Notes: generated by a model not told the origin, from the letters alone. A DNA stretch of 64,000 nucleotides from Podospora pseudoanserina (GCF_035222485.1 NW_026946671.1:1674001-1738000), one strand, 5' to 3'. Counted from the stretch's first letter, positions 11,480 to 23,321 are shown. Numbers and translations are program-made.

Positions 11480-12097
11480 GAAGGTCCAAAGGCTAATTAA
11501 GGCCTAAAGAAGGATTTAGGAAAGAAAAGCCAGATGGAACGATAGCGGAAAACTCCGCCGTAAGATAGCCCTAGGGATATAAAGGAGTAGGGGTAAGAGA
11601 GGGAGCGTCGCTAAACAACGAGGTAGCTTATACGGCTAGCGTAGCCTCCTCCTACTTAATACGCTTTAGCTTTTCGATACTATCGAGGCTACGGGAGACG
11701 ACTATAGCTATTCGTTTAAACTATATTCGTGTCTATAAACGTAAGCGATTAATTTTTTAATTTAAAGCTACGCATTAGGACTTAACTTCTACTATCTCCG
11801 TCTTTAATTAATTATGTTAAGAAATAACTTTATAGAGTTATTAAACGGATAGTTTACGAGCGTTATAAAGAATTAGTTATACTATAAATAAGAAACGTAA
11901 CGTTTAAAAACGGAAAGGGAAATTTTATAGGAGAAACTACGTTCTTCGTAAAAGGAATAAATATACTTTATAATAAAAGTAAACCGTAAGGTAGTAATAA
12001 ATAACTTATTACGATCCGCTATTTTCGAGTATAAAGTATTAATACCGAATCGCGCTTTAGTTACGCGGTTAAATATAATAAAGTATAAGAACGGAAA
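11480..12097 (-). pseudogene. Antisense ORF remnant of element I, fungal transposon-associated helical protein
   Basis: This lies between the tRNA-like pair and the 3' LTR, on the strand opposite to gag-pol. Around 11640-11760 the minus strand reads KINRLRLQTRIQFKRIA and then SLDSIEKLKRIKQEEAT, with a few stops at Q positions. The equivalent frames in element II (SFDNIEELERIKQEEVT) and element III (NLNSVEQLERVKYKEQAT) read the same motif, so this frame was selected before RIP. The K/R-rich, leucine-spaced pattern recalls a helical segment common in hypothetical proteins of ascomycete transposons; that assignment is from memory of the pattern. The ends of the frame are approximate, and the function is unknown. 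Confidence 0.6.
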
Positions 12098-12144
12098 AAT
12101 TAAAAAACCATTTATAAGTATTAATAAACATAAGAAAGTAAATC

Positions 12145-12181
12145 AAGCCGATAGGATTTCGGCTTAAGAGGTAGAGCATTA
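12145..12181 (+). promoter_or_regulatory. Stem-loop plus polypurine tract before the 3' LTR of element I
   Basis: AAGCCGA (12145-12151) and TCGGCTT (12159-12165) form a perfect 7-bp stem with a 7-nt loop. A purine-rich run (AAGAGGTAGAG, ~12166-12176) follows just upstream of the LTR at 12182. Elements II and III keep both the stem-loop and the purine run. The run is the likely plus-strand priming site. Confidence 0.65.
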
Positions 12182-12565
12182 TATTACGGCTTAATACTTA
12201 GTAAAGCGCGGGGCGTACTACGGACTAATTATTAATATAAGAGTAAGGACTAATCAAAATAAAACTATTAAGATCGAGGATCGATCTAAAAAAACTTACT
12301 CCCAAAAGAGATAGTATCGATAGGATCGATAGTCGAGTCTATCAATCTAGGACAGTACCAGGCTTAGCATGGGGTCTATATATACGGAAGAACTGGCTAG
12401 TATAAATAAATAGTTCCGCAGTATATAATTTAAGCTTATATTCATGGTATTTTATATTTATATTAAGATATTTCATTATATATTATTTAAATACACCAAA
12501 CTAATTATTAGAAGTTACTTTCAACCCGTATCCCTTTTAGAGGTTCTGTATAGGGGTTCGTGATA
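12182..12565 (+). repeat. 3' LTR of element I (U3 variant A)
   Basis: This 384-bp LTR is paired with 4174-4556. Its start, TATTACGG, is TGTCACGG after C-to-T and G-to-A changes, and it ends TTCGTGATA. The U3 keeps the GATCGA repeats and the R-U5 block starts near 12384. It differs from the 5' LTR by scattered transitions. Confidence 0.9.
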
Positions 12566-13075
12566 CTATAATTAATTACGGAACGACTATAAAGTTTAAT
12601 TATAGTAAATTTTATTATTAAGTTATTAAAATTAAAAAATATAGTAATTAATATTGAGTACGATAATATTTCAACGGTAATATATAGAGTTACGAAGTAA
12701 ATATATTTTTTTATTTTATACAAATCTTAGTTAGAAAGTAATGAGTAAATATAATTTAACGATACATTATAATAATATATATATAGTCAGAAGTATTTAT
12801 CAGACTGTAACACTAAATTTATTTTAAAATTTTAAACAATATTCATAAGGAGGCTTAAGGTAGTAAGTAAAGTATTTTTAACTTACTATTTCTCAATAAA
12901 CAGTTAAAAGGAATAGTTTAATTAAACTATATAAAAAAATTTATAGAATTATACTAATATCGAATAGAAAAATTAAAATAAATCATTACTAAGAATATAA
13001 TTAATATATGATATATTATTAATAGTAATAATTAACACCTTATTATGTTTTATACACTTTGAATTATACTTTTTT
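12566..13075 (+). pseudogene. Element 0 continuation: integrase core remnant
   Basis: This resumes element 0 right after element I. It matches element I positions ~9945-10450 (integrase core, followed by the region before GPY/F) in the same orientation. It stops near 13075, where sequence of the opposite orientation begins. The join skips about 350 bp of family-L sequence, so element 0 lost its 3' third and 3' LTR. Confidence 0.75.
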
Positions 13076-14649
13076 ATTATTTTCCCCTATCTCCTATGTA
13101 TCAATTTTACTTATTATTAATATAAAATTTAAAAGTAAAACATATAGAGTATATAACCGTAACCGTATCGTATTAAGTAATTTTAATTTAAATACCGTTT
13201 TAATATTTTCCTGTAAACTTTAAATAATTTTATTCTTCTATAGTTTAGCTTTTTTCTAAGTTTTTTGATACGTAAATTATATATAATAAAAATTATATTT
13301 TCCTCCTTAAAGCAAAACCCTTTATACTTTTTAGTATTATTATATTTCTATATTTTTTCCCTTATAAATTTTACTTCTTTTTTAAACTTACCGTAAACTA
13401 TATATGATTTATTTACTTTACTTTTAATTATTAGTACCTTTACGCATAGTTTTTACTATAAGTTTACTTTATAATTAAAGTTTATAAAGAACGCTATAAT
13501 TTTAATTATTTCCGTTAGCAATATACTATATATTAATTATACTATAGGTAATAAATTTACCTAATTCTAAAATTTGAAATTAACTTAATTTTATAATCCT
13601 TTTTTATATTTTAGTTAAACCTTTTATTTAACCGTTTAGTTAAGGATAGTAAACCGACAATACTTTACTTATGAATTTAAGTTTCGTTATTCAAGCTCTC
13701 TAGAGTTTTGATACGAATTTAACATCGCGGTTCGTAATAAAACTTTTTAACTATATATATATAATTATAATATATTATATATAACATTATCCTTATTAAT
13801 TACTTCACCGATAAGGTTAATTAATAAAATAAAAAAAGAAAGTATTTCGTAAGCCTATCGATTATTATTAATATATCATTATACTTAATATTAATGACCG
13901 TATTGTTTAATTCTATTAATTTAATAATAGAATTTCTTATAATTAAACTTCATAGTCGTTTCGTTATTAATAATAGCTTTAAATATCTATAAAACTTTGT
14001 CTTTATAACCCTTACTCTTTTCGTCTATATAATAAGATTAAATAGTGTCCTAAGCGTTATTCATAATTTTTCATCGGTTACGGTGTGAATTTAATGTTCT
14101 TTATAGTTTATACGATACTTATATATTTTCCGAACTTCGACCTGCAAGCTTTTATGCTTAATACCGTTATATTACTTAATTTTATATATACTCGATTCTT
14201 CTACTATAGTTTTCCTTAACTATTTTAAAATACTTTCTAATTTTAATTCTTTTATTAACATTGTTCCGTAATTTTATTATTTAACTTCATATAATATTTA
14301 TTAAAAGTACTTTACTTATAACTAATTACGTAATACTTTATTTATAACTAAAATACATATTTATTAATACCGTTCAACGTTTCTTAATATAATAATAGCA
14401 ATTCCCTAAATATATTTTTATAATAGTTGGCTCGCCAGCTACATCTATTTACCCTAGCGTTTTCCGAACCTATATTTCTTAATTCATATTATTCAAGTAT
14501 AGCTTTTACTTCTCGAATATTTTAATAGTTTTAACCAACTATTTATTATATATTAAGTAATTTCAATATATATCCTTTCACTTTTTTTTTAAAAAAATGA
14601 AAGATTAAGTATAGCTTTCTATTATTATTTCGTTAACTTAATTATCTAT

Positions 14650-15241
14650 TGTTAAAATACAGCTTTTGTTTGTGGATTTTACAGTGTATTTGAGCCCTGT
14701 ATATTACAGGGCCTCAGAGGCAATACGATGACTTGAATCAGCAGTGTTTAGGGACTACGGTTACCGGAACGGAGGCTCGGCCTCCGGAATCAATCCGACG
14801 TCCACGGAAAGCCGAGCGCTAAGGCCGGTGCCCTGCAGTGGTCAAACGGTAGCGCAACGTGGCCTATAACGTGGCCCCTAACCTTATATTTGGTTAGCGC
14901 ATTTAGCGGGCGTTCAGGCCCGGGAACAAAGTCACCCTCGGGGAGCGAGTAAAGGGCCGATGGTCTATAAGACCTCTGCCTCACACCCTATTCACTGTGG
15001 TATTTTCTTAGTCTACAAGGCTCAATCAATATACTGGTTCACCACACTCATCAGTGCCTCACAAGCCTATGTTACAGTGATTCTCTTCTATATATTACAG
15101 GGGGCCGCCCCTGTAATCCTCCTTCCTTAGTGCCACGGCAACTGTCGAATGCTGCAGTCAAAGTCTTCTTCGCTCTCGGTGTATTGCGCCGATAGCTATT
15201 TGAGCCTATATTTACAGGCCTCAATAGCACCTATTTCAACA
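14650..15241 (+). mobile_element. Solo LTR of family R, with perfect 5-bp target duplication
   Basis: This is 592 bp and starts TGTTAAAATACAGC and ends CTATTTCAACA, with imperfect inverted termini. It is flanked by TCTAT at 14645-14649 and 15242-15246. It is barely RIPed. It holds two hairpins: GCCCTGTA/TACAGGGC (14694-14712) and ATTACAGGGG/CCCCTGTAAT (15094-15117). A minus-strand 64-codon frame (14790-14984, MRQRSYRPSALYSLPEGDF start) is also found, longer, in the copy at 62471. Related copies are at 20280-20875 (reverse), 62471-63056 and 63489-64000. Confidence 0.9.
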
Positions 15242-18200
15242 TCTATTAACTACATAATGTAATATATTAAGCTCGACTTGAAATAGTCGATCAAAGTACA
15301 ATATTTTAAGTACCGGGTCTTTTAAAATAACTTCTTTTAATTCCTAAAAGGCTTACTTTTCTTTTTACCTTTACCGGAACTCTATATCTTTTTTAGTTAA
15401 ATAATCAAATAGCTGTATAATACCTATATACCTCTGGATAAATATTTAATAAAACTTTATAAACCTTAAAAGTTCTGTAATATATACTTATAACTATAAC
15501 GTAAACTTATCTTTATTTGCTATAGTTTTCCTAAGTTCTATATAAACCTTACTTAGTAATCTTTAATATTTTAAATATATTATTTTTCGTAGTTAAAACT
15601 CGTTTTTTCCTTTATTAATTAAAAATCCGGTTCTGTACATCGCATTAAATATCTCTCGTATATACTATTTAAATTTCTTTAAAGTATACAAATAAATGAA
15701 AATATTGTCCAAATCATATTCTATTAGTTTATTAAAGTATTTCGGGATTGTAAAATGAATTTGATACTAAAATATTATAAATATATTAATTAACGTTAAT
15801 AATTTTATATAATATTTAAATAATTATAAAGTATATAAAACGCTATTTTATATTTAGCCCTCTCTTCAATATATATACAGGCGTACCCGATGGGTATATT
15901 TATATTTAAAAAATATCGCGCTTTGTTTAATTAATTTTGTAACCTAAATATTAATAGTAATTAATAATTGTTTTTGACTATTCCGTTATTGAATTACCGG
16001 TAATTTATATATAAGCGTATATTAATTTTTTTAATACGAAAAAGATAAAGCATTCTACTAATAATATGAATTCGTTAATATATTTCCACTTTACATTTGT
16101 ATTAAAATACTTTTATAATTTTCTACTTTATTTATTCTTAATTTCATAAACTTTTTACAATTATAGCTTAAATTTTCTTTAATTTAATTTTATTATTTTA
16201 CGGGCTTTTACTTTAAAAGTCCCTTTAAATACATAATCGTAAATGCTAAGTATCCTCGATCTTTTACCGGTATTACTCTTTTCCTACTTTTTGTTCGCGT
16301 TATTATAATAAACGTACTTATTAAGATCTAATATTTTTATTCACGCTATTAACCTTATTTTTTCGATCTTACCGCCTATATCGATAAAATATACTATTAC
16401 GTCCTAGGTTCCCTACGGTAATACCGTAAGGGTACTTATCTTATACTCTTCTTTATACGTACTTTTAATTTTTTATTATTAACTAAATACTTTTAATGTT
16501 CTTTTAATTGGAAATAATTACTATTTTTTAATTGATATTCAAATTAAAGTTTTTATATTATAATTACTTTAGGATTATATCATTGGTGCTTTCTATATTT
16601 ATATCATGAAATACAGTTAAATTATTTTTCTTTCGACTATAATATTTAAAGGTAATATTTATTTATAAACTTTCTACGTTAACAATAGTTCTTATATAAT
16701 ACTTTTACTTTTTTTTTCTTATAGTATTTTAGTTTTTTATACGAACTCTAGTAAATTTCAATTCATTTCTATATTTTCGTTTATTAGCACTATCGCCTAA
16801 ATATTTATTTAATATTTTATAATTTAGAAATATTCATCTTTCTTACCTTTTCTTTATATAATAGCAATTTTACTAATAAATACTAAATCGTGATTTTATT
16901 CCTTTATGTATATTAATACTTCCGAAAATACTCCTTAAAATCCGTTTAAGGTTATTGGTATCCGTAAAAAGCCGGGAATTATTTTTTGAATAGTTATATT
17001 ATTTAAAACTATTTTCTCACTTCGGATTATTTAATAGTATAAAATCTTTCAGCTATTTTTACTTAATTTCTTTGTATTTCCCCTTTTTTTATTTCCTTAA
17101 TTATTTCCAATCTTTTTATCTATTAGTTATTCTTTTATATAATTATTTTTAAAATACTTTTATTAAATAATACCGCTTAACATTCTCTCGTAAATATAAT
17201 ATATAGTTAACGTTTAAGTATTATTTGAGTATAGTTTCCTCCTAAAATATTATACTATTATTTATATTTTTACCGTCCGTATACTCGAAATAATATTTCG
17301 TATACTTTAAAGTAAATTATATTATTTAAAAGCTATCCTGTAGTTTAACCAGGTTCTAAACCTTATATAAAATATAATTATTTAATTTATTTTAAGTTCA
17401 TTCCTACTTTACTATTATCCTTCTAACTAGTTAGAATTTACTTTCTTTACTTACCTTGCGTACTAATTAATAACCGTATAACGATTTACTTTAATAATAT
17501 TTTATATATCTATATATAATATAATAAAAGTAAAATACGCTCCGGTACTCGGGATATCTAGAATAAAGTTATATTATATCTCCTTTATAGTATATATGTT
17601 TTCTAAATCTAAATATCTTTCTTAATAACTTCGTAACTTTAATACTAACGATTTTTTTCCCTTTGAATATTTTTCTTAATTTTTATATATAAGTTTATGG
17701 GCTATATTTCTTATAAATAATAATTTTATATCTACCGTATTACCTTTCTAACATTATTTATTAGGTAAGTCTTTCCTATTATATAAAGTTATTATCTTTA
17801 GCGACCTCTATAGTAATTTCCGTAGTAACTCGTACTATTTAATTCTATAATACTTATATTTAGAGATCTCCTTTTTAGTACTCCGCTTTTAGCTTTTCCA
17901 CTACTTTCCGTAGTTTCTAAAACTCTATTTCCGTTTAATATATTAATTATAGTGTTTTTACGAAACTTACCGCTTTACTTTATTAATATCCGATACTTAT
18001 AAATTTATAATTCTCGGCCCTTTTAATATAATATTTAATATAGTTTATTTTTTTATTCAATCGCTTAAATACCTTATAACTTTTTTAAAGTACCTTACAT
18101 TAGTATAAATAAAATACTGAAAATTATATTTATGTTAATTCCGGCCTTACAGCGTTTTTAATATATAGTATTAACGGTTATTAGTCTAAAGTATATCGTA

Positions 18201-18351
18201 CCGGAATAATTAATATTAAACTATTTTTATTTATATTTATCGTTAAACCCGTTATTACTAAAATAATTGTTTTGTTATTACTATAATTACTGTTAGTATT
18301 TTTTTTTTAAAATTTAATACTAAAATTATTAATTATCGATTTATGTAATTA

Positions 18352-18760
18352 TATGACGAACCTCGATCCAGAACCTCTGAAAGGGATACTAGTTGAAGGC
18401 ACTTCTGAATAATCCTAGTTCGGTACAGCTAAATAGTTTATAATAAATCGCTTATCTCAATCACAATAGTCTCAATACTATCGATTATAATTTATAATTA
18501 TATATTACAGAATTATCTATTTACACTAGCCAGTTCCTCCGTATATATAGACCTTGGGACCGTGGACCGTTGACTTACAGACGGTCCTCAGTCCACTCCT
18601 GATTGGCCGATACTGGACCGTGGACTTGTGAGCCCCGCCGCGGTCCCCGGTCCCCATCTTATTTAGTCCGTTTCGTCTAACTGGACCGTAAGCCCCGCTC
18701 GATCGCTCGGTCCAGCACTGATTGGCTCCCGTAGCCCCACTGTCTCCCAGAACCGTAATA
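18352..18760 (-). mobile_element. Solo LTR of family L (U3 variant D) inserted in element IV
   Basis: This is 409 bp in reverse orientation. It begins TATGACGAACC (complement of the LTR 3' end) and ends CCGTAATA (mutated CCGTGACA). A perfect 5-bp duplication AATTA stands at 18347-18351 and 18761-18765, and element IV is continuous across it. U3 is G+C-rich, with repeated TGGACCGT, AGCCCCGC and CTGATTGGC motifs. The same U3 occurs in the palindrome spacer at 51189-51422. Confidence 0.92.
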
Positions 18761-19511
18761 AATTATAATAATATATTTATTAATAATATCGGGCTTTAAC
18801 TTTTTATGTAATTTTTTAAAGCACTTTTTCTTTAAAACTATTATAGAAAAACTATATTAACTGTTAATAGTTAATAATAATATATAAACTATTCATTTTA
18901 AATAAAGTAATATAATTAATTATTAAATACGTTTAACGTAGGTTTAAAAGCTTCTTTTACGCATGCATTACCTTATTATATTCTTTAAATACCTCTTTAA
19001 GCTTACTTTTAAAAATATAGTAGCTTTTTAAATATTTTATAATAATTTTCTTTTACTTTTCTGGCTTTTCCTAATAATAATTATCGAGGATAGGGTCGAG
19101 TTACGTAAAAGCCCTATCATTAAGTTTATTGACTACGAAAATTACTCTCGACTTTTTATTAATAGATTAATTTAAATATTAATGAAAATAGGGTTTAAAT
19201 TAAATAAAAAATCCTTTAAACTTTAGGTTTTTTCTTTTATAGCGTTCCGGTATTAAAAACTTGACGGTCGACTTAAATATAATTCAAATAGCAAAAATCT
19301 AATCCTGGGTTTACGAAGTCTCGCCCTCAAGTTCCTTAAAAAGCCTAATAAGCTATTTTATAATAAAAAATAAAAATTTAATATTAATAAAAATTCCCTC
19401 GCTTTTTAACTTAGGAAAAACGCTTTCTATTTCAACGTTTTTAAGTCCTACTATAGTAATAAGAAAACGCCTATAATATATCCGCAATGAAGTTAAAATA
19501 AATATATAATA

Positions 19512-19961
19512 TATAACGACCCCTTATTTAGAACCTCTAAGTAAAACACTAGTTAAAAGCACTTCTAAATAATCTTAGTTCGGTATAACGAAATAATATA
19601 TAATAATAATTTACCTTAATTATAATAAAATAAACACTAACGATATTAACTTTTATTATATACTACGGAACTATCTATCTACACTAGCTAGTTCCTCCGT
19701 ATATATAAACCTTAGGACCGTAAAGTACTTACCCTACTATAGCCCCGATCGCTCCTAGCACATTGTATCCTGCAGAGTGCTCGTCGTGCTATGCCTTCGA
19801 TTACCCCGAGTATCTTACATTCTGCAGAGTGTTCGTGGGTTTTGGCGCTACAGCACTTTCTGGCCGGCCCTAATTGGCTGTCTCCTAACTTTCCTAATGA
19901 TTGGCTGGGAACGTCCTGCGCCCTATATACTGTGCGACCTGCCGTTAGGTTAACTCTAATA
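19512..19961 (-). repeat. 5' LTR of element IV (U3 variant C)
   Basis: This 450-bp LTR in reverse starts TATAACGACC and ends near CTCTAATA. U3 includes two imperfect copies of a CTCTGCAG-centred unit of about 50 bp and a segment ending ACCTGCCGTTAGG. It is the same U3 type as 21178-21621, with which it forms an inverted pair about 1.2 kb apart. Confidence 0.85.
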
Positions 19962-20279
19962 TTTAGCCTTTATTTTACTTGATATTTAAAGAATCCCGTA
20001 TTTAATAAATTATAATACTTTAAAATAGGCCCGAGCCTAAAATAATAAATTTAACTTAATTATATTTTAATAACGTTAAAACCTATTTACGGATTCCTTA
20101 TTTTAACTCTCTAACTTATTACTAAGCCTAACGGCGTTAAGAACATCGAAGCTTTATATTTGTTAGAAAACACTACCTATAGTAATATATTATTAACTTT
20201 TTATAGTATAACAATAATCTAACCTCTTAATAAAAAATACTTTATATTATTATTAATTTAATATTGTATATAATAGTTT
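19962..20279. other. Unassigned AT-rich sequence left of the reversed R copy
   Basis: No coding frame, tRNA or recognisable repeat is visible. Scattered CpG-containing stretches suggest moderately RIPed former unique or repeat sequence. Confidence 0.5.
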
Positions 20280-20875
20280 TATTAAAATAGGTACTATTGA
20301 GGCCTGTAAAATATAAGCTCGAATAGCTATCGGCGTAATATACTGAGAGCCAAGAAGACTTCAACTATAGTATTAGATAGTTGCCGAGATACTAAAGGAA
20401 GGTAGATTACAGGGACAGCGCCCTATAATATATAAAAAGTGATTACTGTAATCTAAGTTTATTAGGTACTAATAAGTGTACTAAACCAGTATATTAATTA
20501 AAAATATAGGCTAAAAAATATTATAATAAATAAAGTATAAGGTAGGCCGTTGGTCCTCTATTCGCTGCCTGAGGCTAACTCCGTTTCCGGGCCCGAACGC
20601 CCGCTAAGTACGCTAATTAAAATAAAATTACAGGCCACGTTACAGGCCACGTAGCACTACCGTTTAACTGTTATACTACCGTTTAATCGTTGCAGGGCCC
20701 TAGACTTAACGCTCGGCTTTCCGGGACTTCGGGTTACTTCAGGGGCCGAGTTCTGCTCCGGCAACTGTTATTCCTAAACACTACTAATCTAAGCTATCAT
20801 ATTACCTCTAAAGCCCTATATTTTGTAAAGCTCAAATACACTAAAAAAACCATAAACAAAAACTATATTTTAATA
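20280..20875 (-). mobile_element. RIP-mutated family-R LTR, reverse orientation
   Basis: This is about 596 bp and matches the reverse complement of 14650-15241. It starts TATTAAAATAGG (complement of CCTATTTCAACA with transitions) and ends TATTTTAATA. C-to-T and G-to-A changes are frequent, unlike in the other R copies. No clear 5-bp target duplication remains. A 66-codon frame inside it is fortuitous. Confidence 0.8.
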
Positions 20876-21177
20876 AATTATATTACTTAGAATACATAGC
20901 TAAGTAAAGCCCGCATTAATATTTAATCGTTTTAGTTTAATTAAAACTAGTTAATTTCAATTAAATTTAAAATTTAATATTTCTATACCGCCTTTAATAT
21001 ATAAACATCGCGTATTAATAACCGTATCCCCGACCCGGTAATAATTTAAATCCCTTAATTGACTTAACCTTAGCTCCTTTATTTCTTTACTTTCTCTTCT
21101 CTTAACGTAATACCTACGCCTCCCTAACATTCACTAAAAGATACCTATTAGATCTACCTTTACAGCGTAAAGCTTTC
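20876..21177. other. Unassigned sequence between the R copy and element II
   Basis: AT-rich, somewhat pyrimidine-rich sequence with no recognised gene or element; nothing further can be supported. Confidence 0.5.
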
Positions 21178-21621
21178 TGTCACAGTTAACCCAACGGCAG
21201 GTCGCGCAGTATGTGGGGCGCAGGACGTCCCCAGCCAATCATTAGGAAAGTTAGGAGACAGCCAATTAGGGCCGGCCAGAAAGTGCTATAGCGCCAAAAC
21301 CCACGAACACTCTGCAGAATGTAAGATACTCGGGGTAATCGAAGGCATAGTACGACGAGCACTCTGCAGGATACAATGTGCTAGGAGCGATCGGGGCTAT
21401 AGTAGGATAAGCACTTCAGGGTCCCAAGGTCTATATATACGAATGAACTGGCTAACGTAAATAAATAGTTCCGCAATATATAATTTAAGCTTATATTTAC
21501 GGTATTTTTATATTTATATTAAGATATTTTACTATATATTATTTAGCTATACCCAACTAATTATTAGAAGTTACCTTCTACCCGTATTCCTTTTAGAGGT
21601 TTTATATAGAGGTTCGTTATA
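21178..21621 (+). repeat. 5' LTR of element II (U3 variant C)
   Basis: This 444-bp LTR starts TGTCACAGTTAACCCAACGG and ends TTCGTTATA. U3 is G+C-rich and little mutated, with paired CACTCTGCAG units near 21307 and 21360 and a TATATATA box at 21432. The R-U5 half is heavily AT. It is the inverted partner of 19512-19961. Confidence 0.87.
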
Positions 21622-23200
21622 CGTTATATACTTGTTTTAATTTTATCATAAATAAATTAAAAGTGTTAAATTAATGTTATAGCCTAAAATATTAATACTT
21701 AAGGGACCATAACTTAATTTACTATCGATTAGCTTTTCCCTCGTATTTAAAAGCTTAAAAATGAAGTATATCTTCCTATAATACCCCTACGTAAAAAAAA
21801 CGTTATACTTTACTAGGAGATTAGTACTTTACGTAAGGAAGGAAAGCGTATTGGGCTCGAGGTATCCACTCGCTACGAAGGTATAAAAAGAAAGCTAAAA
21901 GGATTTTTAATTTAGCTTAAGGTATACTTTCGGTATTAAAAAAATAATTAAGGAACATTATAGTATAAGAATCGAGCGTACGTAAAGCTAAATAATAAAA
22001 TAATATTAATAATAAATATTTACGAATCGAAGTTCGGAGGATAGATAAGTTTTACTGAAATTATAAAAAAATTAAATAGTATTTTAAGTAATTTAAGATT
22101 AAGGATAATATTAGAGAAATTATTTAATTATATTATACGTATAAAAGAATAAAGATTATAAGATATAAACCTTACAGATTTTTAAACCTACTATTAATTG
22201 TAAACGATTATAAAATTTAATTATAATAAATTCTACTATTAAGCTATTAAAATTAAAAAATATGGTAACCGGTCTTAAATATCATAATATATTAATAGTA
22301 ATTAATAAGCTTATAAAATAAATATACTTTTCAGTTCATAAAGTGACTTAGTCGGTAAAATAATTATAAAATATAGTATTATAATACTATATATATATAT
22401 ATATAGTTAAAGGAATTTATTACGGACTGTAATACTAAATTTATATTAAAGTTTTAAAAAAATATTAATAACGAAGCTAAAATTAATAAGTAAAGAATTT
22501 TCGGTTTATTAACTTTAGATAAACGGTTAAACGAAATGGTTTAATTAAGTCATAATACAATATTTGTAAAATTATATTAATTTCGAATAAGATAATTAAA
22601 TTTAATTGATACTTAAGGTTCATTTAATATATAATATATTATTAACGGAAATAATTAAGGCTATATTAATTTTTTTTAACTTTAAATATAAAGTAAACCT
22701 ACGGTAAGTATTAAACGTATAGATATTTGGGGCAAGGTTAAAGTAAATAAACTATATATATTTTACGATAAGTTTAAATAAAAACTAGAGTTTGTAAAAG
22801 AAAGGATCCAAATATATTATAATATTAAAAGGCTCGAGGGACCTTACCTTAAGGGGAGGGATATAATATTCCTTTTTATACGTAATTTATATACTAAAAG
22901 ATCTAATAAGAAGCTAGACTATAGGAGAGTAAGCCTATTTGAGGTTAAAAAGAAAATATTAAAAATAACATTTTAAATCAAGTTACTTAGTACAATACGT
23001 TTATAGTTGTATATTTTTTATATTTTATTTTTAAAACCTATATTATATATAAGTAAGGTTAATATATAAAAAGTAACGGATAAAAAGGTATAATATAAAA
23101 AAATTATTAGATTTACGGTTCAATAAAGGTTAAGTAAAGTGTTTAGTTAGTTAAATAAAGTATTTAACTATAAATAGTTTATAGGAATTAAAAATAAATT
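21622..23200 (+). pseudogene. Element II internal: leader joined to integrase and chromodomain
   Basis: The leader portion (21622-~21935) matches element I from 4557. After the deletion junction the sequence follows element I from ~9715. Integrase reading at 22260-22330 includes a VTGLKYH-like stretch, and the GPY/F-like stretch (KKLDYRRVSLFEVKKKI) is near 22910-22960. The chromodomain is decayed at 23080-23190. All frames have RIP-type stops. Confidence 0.78.
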
Positions 23201-23321
23201 TTTATTACTTAAATAAATAAAAAAATTTTATCGCTAATACTTCAATTAAATAAAACCTAAATAAGCTAAAAAAAATTTATACCCGAACTATAAAGAGATA
23301 ATTATAATATAAATATAAAAA

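Larger units (their letters stand above)
4174..12565 (+). mobile_element. Element I: full-length family-L Ty3/Gypsy chromovirus, RIP-mutated, carrying a nested pogo element
   Basis: Two LTRs (4174-4556 and 12182-12565) bound an internal region inserted into element 0. The flanking five bases are CTATT (4169-4173) and CTATA (12566-12570), a near-perfect target duplication. Element 0 sequence resumes exactly on the other side. Without the nested 1.86-kb pogo element and its TA duplication, the retroelement is about 6.5 kb. Gag-like sequence is at about 5100-5760, RNase H at 8980-9370, integrase at 9420-10450, a GPY/F-like stretch at 10648-10710 and the chromodomain at 10845-10950. Compared with elements 0 and IV, about 1.05 kb is missing just after the pogo insertion, removing most of the RT palm. 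Between the chromodomain and the 3' LTR lies the antisense module described separately. Confidence 0.9.
13076..19961 (-). mobile_element. Element IV: minus-strand family-L chromovirus, 3'-truncated
   Basis: The reverse complement runs from the 5' LTR at 19512-19961 leftward through gag, RT, RNase H and integrase, and stops near 13085, just before the chromodomain. No 3' LTR is present. Anchors are a gag-region match at ~17990 (to element I at ~5590), RNase H around 15330 and integrase at 13130-14560. After removing the inserted solo LTRs, the gag-to-RNase H spacing equals that of element 0, so this copy has not lost RT. Two later solo LTRs are inserted: family R at 14650-15241 and family L at 18352-18760. 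RIP stops are dense throughout. Confidence 0.82.

Noticed and set aside
11480-12097. Sense-strand frame over the antisense ORF region of element I that is also open except for TAA/TAG
   Set aside because: RIP makes most stops TAA/TAG in any frame, so openness is weak evidence. Only the antisense frame shows a motif shared by elements I, II and III.
20690-20890. 66-codon ORF in the reversed R copy
   Set aside because: Not shared with the other R copies and overruns the LTR boundary.
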